From assembly GCF_042429235.1 (NCBI RefSeq), contig NZ_JBHMBA010000002.1: a DNA stretch of 64,000 bases. The stretch is one strand, 5' to 3'. A program made the translations under genes and the position numbers. The stretch is from Arthrobacter_B citreus (GTDB lineage Bacteria; Actinomycetota; Actinomycetes; Actinomycetales; Micrococcaceae). Within the stretch, counting starts at the first letter, position 1; each line of letters begins with the position of its first letter. Shown piece after piece: positions 57,627 through 64,000 of the stretch. The notes beneath the pieces were generated by a model. It saw only the letters and a program-made list of their open reading frames with translations. It ran no database searches and was not told the DNA's origin.

Positions 57627-57725
57627 GTCCCCAAGGACGCTCGTCCCCCGAGGAGGCTCGCCCCAAAAGGACGCGGGCCCCAAGGACGCTCGTCCCAAAA
57701 GGAAGCCGGCCCCAAGGTTCGGGAC
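57627..57725. repeat. 15- to 17-bp degenerate repeat after the ROK kinase gene
   Basis: Units such as CCCCAAGGACGCTCGTC, CCCGAGGAGGCTCGC, CCCAAAAGGACGCGGGC, CCCAAGGACGCTCGTC and CCCAAAAGGAAGCCGGC follow one another between the kinase stop and the convergent aldo/keto reductase end. The array fills almost the whole 112-base gap. No terminator hairpin is obvious apart from what the repeats themselves may form. Confidence 0.8.
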
Positions 57726-57731
57726 GAACTG

Positions 57732-58736
57732 CTACGACGGGCGGCTCTCCGGCGACTGGGTCTTCGCCGGGTCCCGCTCGGCGAGTCCGCCCAAGGCCTC
57801 GTCAATGCGCGCCATGACGTCGGGCTTCAGCTCCACGCCGGCTGCCTGCACGTTGGACGTCACCTGCTCCGGGCGTGATGCGCCGATGATGGCGCCTGCC
57901 ACGTTCGGGTTCTGCAGGACCCAGGCGAGCGCCAGCTGGCCCATCGTGAGCCCGGCCTCGTCGGCAATAGGCTGCAGCTTCTGGACCCCGGTCAGGACCT
58001 CGTCATTCATCCACCGGCCAATCATCTTCGCGCCGCCCTTGGCATCCGTGGCACGGCTGCCTTCGGGAAGGTCCGCCCCGGGCTTGTACTTTCCGCTGAG
58101 GACTCCCTGGGCCATGGGGGAGAAGACAATCTGGGAGATGCCCAGCTCCTCTGACGCCGGCACGACGTCGGCCTCGATGACCCGCCACAGCATGTTGTAC
58201 TGCGGCTGGTTGGAGATCAGCTGGAAGCCGAGCTGGCGGGCGAGGTCGTGGCCGGCACGGATCTGTTCCGCGTTCCATTCACTGACCCCGATGTACAGTG
58301 CCTTGCCCTGGCGGACCACATCGGCAAACGCCTGCATGGTTTCCTCCAGCGGCGTCTCGTAGTCGTACCGGTGGGCCTGGTAAAGGTCCACGTAGTCGGT
58401 CTGCAGGCGCTGCAGGGAACCGTTGATGGATTCCATGATGTGTTTGCGGGACAGCCCGGAGTCATTATGGCCGCCGGGGCCGGTGGGCCAGTAAACCTTG
58501 GTGAGGATTTCCAGGGATTCCCGGCGCTCGCTCTTCAATGCTGCGCCGAGGACTCCCTCGGCAATCGTGTTGGCGTAGGCGTCAGCGGTGTCAAAGGTGC
58601 TGATTCCGGCGTCCAGTGCTGCGCGCACGCAGGAGGTTGCGACGTCGTTCTCCACCTGGGAACCGTGCGTGAGCCAGTTGCCGTAGATGATTTCGGAGAT
58701 TTTCAGTCCACTGTTGCCGAGGTATCTGTGTTCCAT
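57732..58736 (-). CDS. Aldo/keto reductase
   Basis: A 334-residue NADPH-dependent aldo/keto reductase. The catalytic tetrad is visible: aspartate and tyrosine in F-D-T-A-D-A-Y, lysine in I-L-T-K-V-Y and histidine in Q-A-H-R-Y-D-Y. The cofactor region is Q-P-Q-Y-N-M-L..S-P-M-A-Q-G-V-L-S-G-K-Y and G-A-S-R-P-E-Q. It resembles the voltage-gated potassium channel beta-subunit-like AKR group (family 6). ATG 58736 follows GGAAGAGAG. The substrate is not known, and there is no clear tie to the sugar operon. Confidence 0.92.
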   Translation of the reverse strand: MEHRYLGNSGLKISEIIYGNWLTHGSQVENDVATSCVRAALDAGISTFDTADAYANTIAEGVLGAALKSERRESLEILTKVYWPTGPGGHNDSGLSRKHIMESINGSLQRLQTDYVDLYQAHRYDYETPLEETMQAFADVVRQGKALYIGVSEWNAEQIRAGHDLARQLGFQLISNQPQYNMLWRVIEADVVPASEELGISQIVFSPMAQGVLSGKYKPGADLPEGSRATDAKGGAKMIGRWMNDEVLTGVQKLQPIADEAGLTMGQLALAWVLQNPNVAGAIIGASRPEQVTSNVQAAGVELKPDVMARIDEALGGLAERDPAKTQSPESRPS

Positions 58737-58848
58737 CTGCTGATTTCTCTCTTCCGGTGGTGTGTACGAGCAAAGCTAAGCCAGCTGTCCAATTCGGTCA
58801 AAGGGGGTCCGGAGAGTGGAATGCGGCTGGAACTGCTGTACTGGAGCG

Positions 58849-59829
58849 GTGAGAACCGACACGAACGTGCACGCCGTCGAGCTGCAGGTGCGCCAGCCCT
58901 TTGATGCCCCGGGAGTCTTTCGTTTTCTGGCGCTGCGCGCTGTCCACGGTGTGGAGGCAGCTGACCTCGGCCCCGGACTGCTGCGGTACGCGCGCACCCT
59001 CCTGCTTCCGCACGGCCCCGGAGCTGTGGAAGTCACCGCTGCTGCGGAACCGGGAAGTGTGTGGCGGGTGCGGGTGCGCCTGGAACTGGCTTCCTCCGCC
59101 GACGCCGGACCGGCGCTGGACCGGGTGCGTTCCCTGCTTGATGCCGACGCCGACACCGGCGCCATTGATGCGGCGCTGGCAGTTGATCCTTTTCTGGCCC
59201 CGCTGGTGGAGCGAACCCCCGGCATCCGTGTCCCCGGCGCTGTGGAGCCGCATGAACTCGTGGTGCGCGCGCTGGTGGGACAACAGATCTCCGTCGCTGC
59301 CGCCCGGACGCACCTCAGCCGCCTGGCAGCAGCAGCTGGAACTCCTTACCGTTCCGCTTTCTCCGGCCTGGACCGCCTGTTTCCGGCCCCGGCGGACATA
59401 GTCGCCTGCGTGCCCGAGCCGGTGCCGGGGGAGGCTTTGGACCCCGACCGGCCACTGCGCCTGCCGGGGCAGGCCATCCGCGCCGTCCGGGCGGCCGCGG
59501 GCGACCTGGCCAAGGGGAGCCTCACGGTCGACCCGGGAACGGATCCCGGCGTAATGCGCGAACAACTGCTGTCCCGCCCCCGGATCGGCCCGTGGACGGC
59601 CGCCTACATCGCCATGCGGGTGCTTGGCGACGCCGATGCGTGGCTTGCCGGCGACGTCGCTCTCGTTGCGGGCGCCAAAACGGCGGGAGTGCTGGGGCAC
59701 GGCACTGACAAAGCCGCCGCACACCGCATCCTGGCAGCACGAGCCGCGGACTGGGCGCCGTGGCGCTCCTACGCGGCCATGCACCTGTGGCAGGCGGCGT
59801 CGGCGGCTCAGGCCGGGGGCGGGGTTTAG
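58849..59829 (+). CDS. DNA-3-methyladenine glycosylase II (AlkA-like)
   Basis: A base-excision glycosylase of 326 residues. An AlkA_N domain (about 5-110) is followed by the helix-hairpin-helix glycosylase fold. It has V-R-A-L-V-G-Q-Q-I-S-V-A-A-A, the hairpin L-S-R-P-R-I-G-P-W-T-A-A-Y-I-A-M-R and the catalytic aspartate in W-L-A-G-D-V-A-L. In many Micrococcaceae this module is fused to an Ada-type methyl-accepting domain. Here no Ada part exists upstream. GTG 58849 is preferred; a GTG at 58816 in frame is an alternative. Confidence 0.85.
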   Translation: MRTDTNVHAVELQVRQPFDAPGVFRFLALRAVHGVEAADLGPGLLRYARTLLLPHGPGAVEVTAAAEPGSVWRVRVRLELASSADAGPALDRVRSLLDADADTGAIDAALAVDPFLAPLVERTPGIRVPGAVEPHELVVRALVGQQISVAAARTHLSRLAAAAGTPYRSAFSGLDRLFPAPADIVACVPEPVPGEALDPDRPLRLPGQAIRAVRAAAGDLAKGSLTVDPGTDPGVMREQLLSRPRIGPWTAAYIAMRVLGDADAWLAGDVALVAGAKTAGVLGHGTDKAAAHRILAARAADWAPWRSYAAMHLWQAASAAQAGGGV

Positions 59830-59968
59830 GAGAGGAGAAGTCAGTGCGGCACGAAGCCCGGTTAATGCCGGTGACAGAGAGCGAATAAAATCCACCCCCG
59901 CCGGCCCCTAGCAATTACTAGGTAGTCCAAGTAAATTGGGCGTCCACGGTACCAATGAAGGGCGGAGC

Positions 59969-61105
59969 ATGTTCGGACTCACCGAAGATCAACAGGCGAT
60001 CAGGGACATGGTGCGCGAATTTGCCGCTGATGCCCTTGCCCCCAATGCAGCCAAATGGGATGAAACCAAGCACTTTCCCGTGGACGTCCTGGCCCAGGCC
60101 GGAGAACTTGGCATGGGCGGCATTTACGCGGCGGAGGAACACGGGGGTTCCGGACTTTCACGTTCCGATGCCGTACTGATTTTCGAAGAACTTTCCAAAG
60201 CCGACCCCTCCATTGCCGCCTACATTTCCATCCACAACATGGTGGTGTGGATGATCGATGCCTTCGGCAATGAGGAACAGCGCGCCCGCTGGATTCCGGA
60301 ACTGGCGTCCATGCAGGCGCTGGGCAGTTACTGCCTCACCGAGCCCGGCGCCGGCTCGGACGCCGCCGCCCTGACCACCAAAGCCGAACGCGACGGCGAC
60401 GAGTACGTGCTCAACGGCGTCAAGCAGTTCATCTCCGGTGCCGGCAGCTCCGCGTACTACGTCGTCATGGCCCGCACCAGCGGCTCCGGCTCCCGCGGGA
60501 TCAGCGCGATTGTTGTTCCCGCGGACACCCCCGGCCTGTCCTTCGGCCCCGCCGAACGCAAGATGGGCTGGAACGCGCAGCCCACCGGTCAGGTCATTTT
60601 CACTGACCTTAGGGTGCCCGTGACCAACCGGCTCGGGGAGGAGGGCGCGGGGTTCGGTATTGCGATGAAGGGCCTGAACGGCGGGCGCCTCAACATGGGG
60701 GCGTGCTCGCTGGGGGGAGCGCAGACCGCGCTCGACCAGACCGTTGCGCACCTGAAACAGCGCACGGCGTTTGGCCGGCCGCTCATTGAGCAGTCCTCGC
60801 TCCTCTTCCGTCTCGCCGACATGGAAATGAAGCTCCAGACCGCCCGCACCATGCTGTGGCGGGCCGCCGATGCGCTGGACCGGGGAGCGCCCGACGTCGT
60901 CGCCCTCTGCGCCACTGCCAAGCGTGTGGCCACTGACAACGGATTTGCGGTGGCCAACGAGGCCCTGCAGCTTCACGGCGGGTACGGCTATCTCTCCGAA
61001 TACGGGCTGGAGAAGATCGTCCGGGACCTGAGGGTCCATCAAATACTGGAAGGCTCCAACGAAATCATGCAGCTCATTGTGGGCCGAACCCTGGCGGAGG
61101 CCTGA
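59969..61105 (+). CDS. Acyl-CoA dehydrogenase, probable isobutyryl-CoA dehydrogenase
   Basis: A 378-residue FAD enzyme. Signatures are Y-C-L-T-E-P-G-A-G-S-D-A, F-I-S-G-A-G and the C-terminal Q-L-H-G-G-Y-G-Y-L-S-E-Y and I-L-E-G-S-N-E-I-M. The catalytic glutamate expected in short-chain members is in E-G-S-N-E. ATG 59969 follows GGGCGGAGC. The next genes encode the following valine-degradation steps, so oxidation of isobutyryl-CoA to methacrylyl-CoA is likely. Other short branched acyl-CoAs remain possible. Confidence 0.92.
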   Translation: MFGLTEDQQAIRDMVREFAADALAPNAAKWDETKHFPVDVLAQAGELGMGGIYAAEEHGGSGLSRSDAVLIFEELSKADPSIAAYISIHNMVVWMIDAFGNEEQRARWIPELASMQALGSYCLTEPGAGSDAAALTTKAERDGDEYVLNGVKQFISGAGSSAYYVVMARTSGSGSRGISAIVVPADTPGLSFGPAERKMGWNAQPTGQVIFTDLRVPVTNRLGEEGAGFGIAMKGLNGGRLNMGACSLGGAQTALDQTVAHLKQRTAFGRPLIEQSSLLFRLADMEMKLQTARTMLWRAADALDRGAPDVVALCATAKRVATDNGFAVANEALQLHGGYGYLSEYGLEKIVRDLRVHQILEGSNEIMQLIVGRTLAEA

Positions 61106-61106
61106 G

Positions 61107-62225
61107 ATGACGGAAAACAGTGCACCCGGGCCCAATACGGCAGCGGCGGAGAACCCTTTATCGGGGGAGAACCCCGAACCCGAGGTCCGCATCGAACGCC
61201 ATGGACATCTGGGCCGGATCATCCTGAACCGTCCCCGGGCCATCAACGCGCTCACCGCCAATATGGTTGGCCTGATCCGCGGCGTCCTGGACGAGTGGGA
61301 GCACGACGACGGCGTGGCCACCGTCCTGTTGTCCGGTGCGGGGGAACGCGGACTGTGCGCCGGAGGCGACATAGTGGCCATCTATCGGGACGCAGGCAAC
61401 GGCGGTGCCGAATCAGCGCGTTTCTGGGCCGATGAATACGAACTCAACGCGCGGATCAGCAGCTATCCCAAACCCTATGTGGCGTTCATGGATGGAATTG
61501 TCCTGGGCGGCGGCGTCGGCGTTTCCGCCCACGGCCGGCACCGCGTCGTCACCGAGCGCACCAAGCTGGGCATGCCGGAAACGGGCATTGGTTTTGTTCC
61601 AGACGTCGGCGGCACCCACCTGCTGTCGCGTGCGCCGGGGGAACTGGGCACGCATGCGGCCATGACAGCCGGGACCATGACCGGAGCCGACGCGATGCTC
61701 CTGGGGCTCGCCGACACGTATGTGGACAGCAGCCGGTTGGCGGATCTGACCGCGGCGCTCGCGGTAAAACCGGCCGGGGAGGCCCTGCGCGACTTTGCGC
61801 AGGAGGCGCCGGAAGCCCCGCTCGCCGCTGCACGGCACTGGATCGACGAGTGTTACGCCCACGACGACGTCGAGACCATCATCGACGCCCTGCTCCGCTC
61901 CGGGGACAAGGACGCCAACTCCGCCGCCGCCGCGGTGCAGGCCAAGTCCCCGACCGCGCTGAAGGTGACGCTGCAGTCGCTGCGCCGGGCGCGGGAGCTT
62001 CCGGATCTTGAGAGCGTTCTGGTCCAGGAGTACCGTGTGTCCCTGCACGCGCTCGCCGCGCCGGACTTCGCCGAGGGGGTTCGGGCACAGGTGATCGACA
62101 AGGACCGCAATCCGCGCTGGCAGCCCGCAACTTTGCCGGAGGTTCGCCGAAGCGACGTCGACGCCTATTTTGACCCCGTGCGCGGCCAGGCGGACCTCTT
62201 CACCACGAGCCAGGAGCAAAGATGA
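61107..62225 (+). CDS. 3-Hydroxyisobutyryl-CoA hydrolase / enoyl-CoA hydratase-like
   Basis: A 372-residue crotonase-fold protein. Length and motifs fit the HIBCH branch: L-N-R-P-R-A-I-N-A-L-T, G-L-C-A-G-G-D-I-V-A, M-D-G-I-V-L-G-G-G-V-G-V-S, M-P-E-T-G-I-G-F-V-P-D-V-G-G and the long C-terminal part with D-K-D-R-N-P-R-W-Q-P (about 335-345), which simple hydratases lack. It frees 3-hydroxyisobutyrate from its CoA ester. The first 25 residues are a variable proline/glutamate-rich extension. ATG 61107 is one base after the previous stop; the end overlaps mmsB by ATGA. Confidence 0.92.
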   Translation: MTENSAPGPNTAAAENPLSGENPEPEVRIERHGHLGRIILNRPRAINALTANMVGLIRGVLDEWEHDDGVATVLLSGAGERGLCAGGDIVAIYRDAGNGGAESARFWADEYELNARISSYPKPYVAFMDGIVLGGGVGVSAHGRHRVVTERTKLGMPETGIGFVPDVGGTHLLSRAPGELGTHAAMTAGTMTGADAMLLGLADTYVDSSRLADLTAALAVKPAGEALRDFAQEAPEAPLAAARHWIDECYAHDDVETIIDALLRSGDKDANSAAAAVQAKSPTALKVTLQSLRRARELPDLESVLVQEYRVSLHALAAPDFAEGVRAQVIDKDRNPRWQPATLPEVRRSDVDAYFDPVRGQADLFTTSQEQR

Positions 62226-63283
62226 CCCCGGAATCACAACCCGCACAGGATCAGGTCGAGGTCCAGGACCAGGACCAGGATCAGGTCGAGGACACCAGGA
62301 TCGCCTTCATCGGCCTGGGCAACATGGGCGGTCCCATGGCCGCCAACCTGGTTGCCGCAGGATATCCGGTGACCGGCTTTGACCCGGTTCCGGCAGCGGC
62401 CGAACGTGCCGCCGGCAAAGGCATCCGCATGCTGGCCACCGCCGATGAAGCGGTGGCGGAAGCCGACGTCGTCATCACCATGCTGCCCACCGGCCAGCAC
62501 GTGCTTAACGCGTTGTCCGGCGACGGCGACAGGATTGGGCTTCTCGCCGCGGCCGCCCCCAACGCGCTGTTCCTGGAGTGCTCCACCATTTCCGTGGACG
62601 ACGCGCGTACGGCGCACGCGCTAATGCTCGAGATGGGACACCGCGGGCTGGACGCGCCGGTGTCCGGCGGCGTGGTGGGTGCCGAGGCGGGAACCCTCAC
62701 CTTCATGGCGGGCGGTGCGGCCGCGGATTTCGAGGCGGCCCGGCCCCTGCTGGAGGTCATGGGTGGCCGGGTGGTGCACTGCGGCGACGCCGGAGCAGGG
62801 CAGGCCGCCAAGATCTGCAACAACATGATCCTGGGCGTGTCCATGATCGCGGTCAGCGAGGCCTTTGTGCTCGGCGAGGAGCTGGGCCTGACGCACGAGG
62901 CGCTGTTCGACGTCGCCTCTGCCGCCTCGGGCCAGTGCTGGGCGCTGACCACCAACTGTCCGGTGCCCGGACCCGTTCCCACCAGTCCTGCGAACCGCGG
63001 CTACCAGCCCGGATTCGCCGCGGCCTTGATGGCCAAGGACCTGGGTCTTGCCGCTGACGCACTGGATTCCACCGGAGTCCGCGCCGAGCTGGGGCGGCGG
63101 GCCGGGGAAATCTACCGTGACCTTACGGCATCCGGCGGCGGCGGCCAGGACTTCTCCGCCGTCATCCAGTCCATCCGTGCCGCATCGGCGGCAGAAACCG
63201 ATACCGATCAGCACCAACACCTCACCGGGGAACAGCAACCGGCACCATCAGCACAGCCGGCAGAACAGAGCGGAGCAGTATGA
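62222..63283 (+). CDS. mmsB: 3-Hydroxyisobutyrate dehydrogenase
   Basis: Oxidises 3-hydroxyisobutyrate to methylmalonate semialdehyde with NAD. The 353-residue product has G-L-G-N-M-G-G-P-M-A (NAD loop), D-A-P-V-S-G-G-V-V-G-A-E-A-G-T-L-T-F-M, the catalytic lysine in A-K-I-C-N-N-M and A-L-M-A-K-D-L-G-L. It is longer than the usual 290-300 residues. An N-terminal extension of Q-V-E and Q-D repeats (about 9-25) and a polar C-terminal tail (about 315-353) account for this. The ATG overlaps the previous stop and the stop overlaps the next ATG. Confidence 0.94.
   Translation: MTPESQPAQDQVEVQDQDQDQVEDTRIAFIGLGNMGGPMAANLVAAGYPVTGFDPVPAAAERAAGKGIRMLATADEAVAEADVVITMLPTGQHVLNALSGDGDRIGLLAAAAPNALFLECSTISVDDARTAHALMLEMGHRGLDAPVSGGVVGAEAGTLTFMAGGAAADFEAARPLLEVMGGRVVHCGDAGAGQAAKICNNMILGVSMIAVSEAFVLGEELGLTHEALFDVASAASGQCWALTTNCPVPGPVPTSPANRGYQPGFAAALMAKDLGLAADALDSTGVRAELGRRAGEIYRDLTASGGGGQDFSAVIQSIRAASAAETDTDQHQHLTGEQQPAPSAQPAEQSGAV
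62245..62294 (+). repeat. Short in-frame repeat in the mmsB N-terminus
   Basis: CAGGATCAGGTCGAGG occurs at both ends of the segment and CCAGGA units lie between. They encode Q-D-Q-V-E-V-Q-D-Q-D-Q-D-Q-V-E. The segment precedes the conserved start of the dehydrogenase fold. It may be a coding version of the local duplications seen at gene ends here. Confidence 0.7.
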
Positions 63284-64000
63284 GCGAGTACGAGAACATC
63301 CTTCTGGAGCGCAGCGGACGGGTAGGCATCATCACCCTGAACCGGCCCAAAGCCCTGAATGCGCTGAACTACGGGCTGATGCAGGATGTGGTCTCGGCAG
63401 CCGTGGAGCTCGACGACGACCCCGACATCGGCGCCATCGTCATTACCGGTTCCGAGCGGGCCTTTGCCGCCGGCGCTGATATCAAGGAAATGTCCGAAAA
63501 GTCCTACATGGACATGTACCTGGGGAACTGGTTCCGCGGCTGGGACACGCTCGCCGCCGTCCGCACCCCGGTGATCGCCGCCGTCGCCGGCCATGCCCTG
63601 GGCGGCGGCTGCGAACTGGCACTGCTGTGCGACTTCATCATCGCCGCGGACACCGCCACCTTCGGCCAACCGGAAATCAAGCTGGGAGTGATCCCCGGAA
63701 TCGGCGGATCGCAGCGGCTCACCCGTGCGGTGGGCAAGGCCAAGGCCATGGAAATGATCCTTACCGGTCGGACCATCGGGGCCGAGGAAGCCGAGCGTGC
63801 GGGAATGGTTGCCCGCGTGGTGCCCGCCGCCGAACTGCTGGACGATGCCCGCTCCACCGCTGAGACCATCGCCTCCATGTCAGCTCCGGTGACGATGCTC
63901 GGCAAGGAGCTGGTCAACGCAGCGTTCGAGACAACGCTGGATTCGGGGATCCGGCTCGAGCGTAGGGTCTTCCATTCCGTCTTTGGCTTGGAGGACCAGA
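63280..64000 (+). CDS. Enoyl-CoA hydratase, 3' end outside the window
   Basis: Starts at ATG 63280, overlapping mmsB by ATGA, and runs open to the window edge (240 codons visible). Motifs are L-N-R-P-K-A-L-N-A-L, A-F-A-A-G-A-D-I-K-E-M (oxyanion hole) and G-H-A-L-G-G-G-C-E-L-A-L-L-C-D, with the two catalytic glutamates (G-C-E, and P-E-I-K-L-G-V-I-P-G-I-G-G-S-Q-R). It is a true hydratase and probably adds water to methacrylyl-CoA between the dehydrogenase and the hydrolase steps. About 17-20 C-terminal residues are missing. Confidence 0.95.
   Translation, partial: MSEYENILLERSGRVGIITLNRPKALNALNYGLMQDVVSAAVELDDDPDIGAIVITGSERAFAAGADIKEMSEKSYMDMYLGNWFRGWDTLAAVRTPVIAAVAGHALGGGCELALLCDFIIAADTATFGQPEIKLGVIPGIGGSQRLTRAVGKAKAMEMILTGRTIGAEEAERAGMVARVVPAAELLDDARSTAETIASMSAPVTMLGKELVNAAFETTLDSGIRLERRVFHSVFGLEDQ

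Noticed and set aside
1..64000. tRNA, rRNA, insertion sequences or prophage
   Set aside because: I saw no tRNA-like cloverleaf blocks, rRNA sequence, transposase or integrase. The gene order looks vertically inherited, apart from the sugar islands, whose origin I cannot judge without comparison.

Overview
The window is GC-rich, tightly packed chromosomal DNA from an actinobacterium. The protein sequences and gene order (ybeY-corC-era, leuA-recO-uppS, pyrD-DUF3043-dipeptidase-erpA-ctaCDF, qcrCAB-ctaE, trpD) point to the Micrococcaceae, most likely Arthrobacter or a close relative. That assignment rests on recognition, not on a search. I saw no rRNA, tRNA, insertion sequence, prophage or CRISPR array.

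Positions 1-25150 are mostly core genome. They hold ybeY (5' cut off by the window edge), a CBS-domain membrane protein, era, an LCP cell-wall ligase, leuA with a leucine-rich leader peptide, recO, uppS, an alpha/beta hydrolase, pyrD, DUF3043, an M20 dipeptidase, erpA, the aa3 oxidase genes ctaC-ctaD-ctaF, a GntR regulator, an unrecognised protein, and on the minus strand ctaE-qcrC-qcrA-qcrB. trpD, a stand-alone Lrp/RAM domain protein and a DUF3054 membrane protein follow. Together ctaCDEF and qcrCAB encode the whole bc1-aa3 respiratory branch.

Positions 25148-46063 are accessory metabolism. A TetR gene sits beside a MacB-like ABC pair. A flippase-like membrane protein, an SDR and a UBP-type zinc finger protein come next. 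A LacI regulator is divergent from rhaI-rhaD-rhaB (isomerase, aldolase/dehydrogenase fusion, kinase). anmK, a sodium symporter and nagB form an amino-sugar recycling operon. A TetR/DHA2 efflux pair follows. rhaM and an MFS transporter carry operator-like sequences matching the one in front of rhaI, which suggests one regulon split over two sites 12 kb apart.

Positions 46206-57619 look like a beta-mannoside utilisation island: a ROK repressor, a GDSL esterase, an Opp-type ABC importer (five genes), a GH2 beta-mannosidase and a ROK sugar kinase. After an aldo/keto reductase and an AlkA-type DNA glycosylase, the window ends in a valine-degradation operon (isobutyryl-CoA dehydrogenase, 3-hydroxyisobutyryl-CoA hydrolase, mmsB and a 3'-truncated enoyl-CoA hydratase).

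The most unusual signal is a set of short tandem repeat arrays (units about 13-52 bp, 2-7 copies), each with its own sequence. They sit at gene 3' ends, often spanning the stop codon or lying against a terminator hairpin. I count about eleven in 64 kb. One has become coding and forms the C-terminal tail of the flippase-like protein. Other points of interest are the leucine attenuator, an SDR gene broken at a seven-C run, a possible frame change at the start of uppS, and an AT-rich promoter-like island with no gene behind it.
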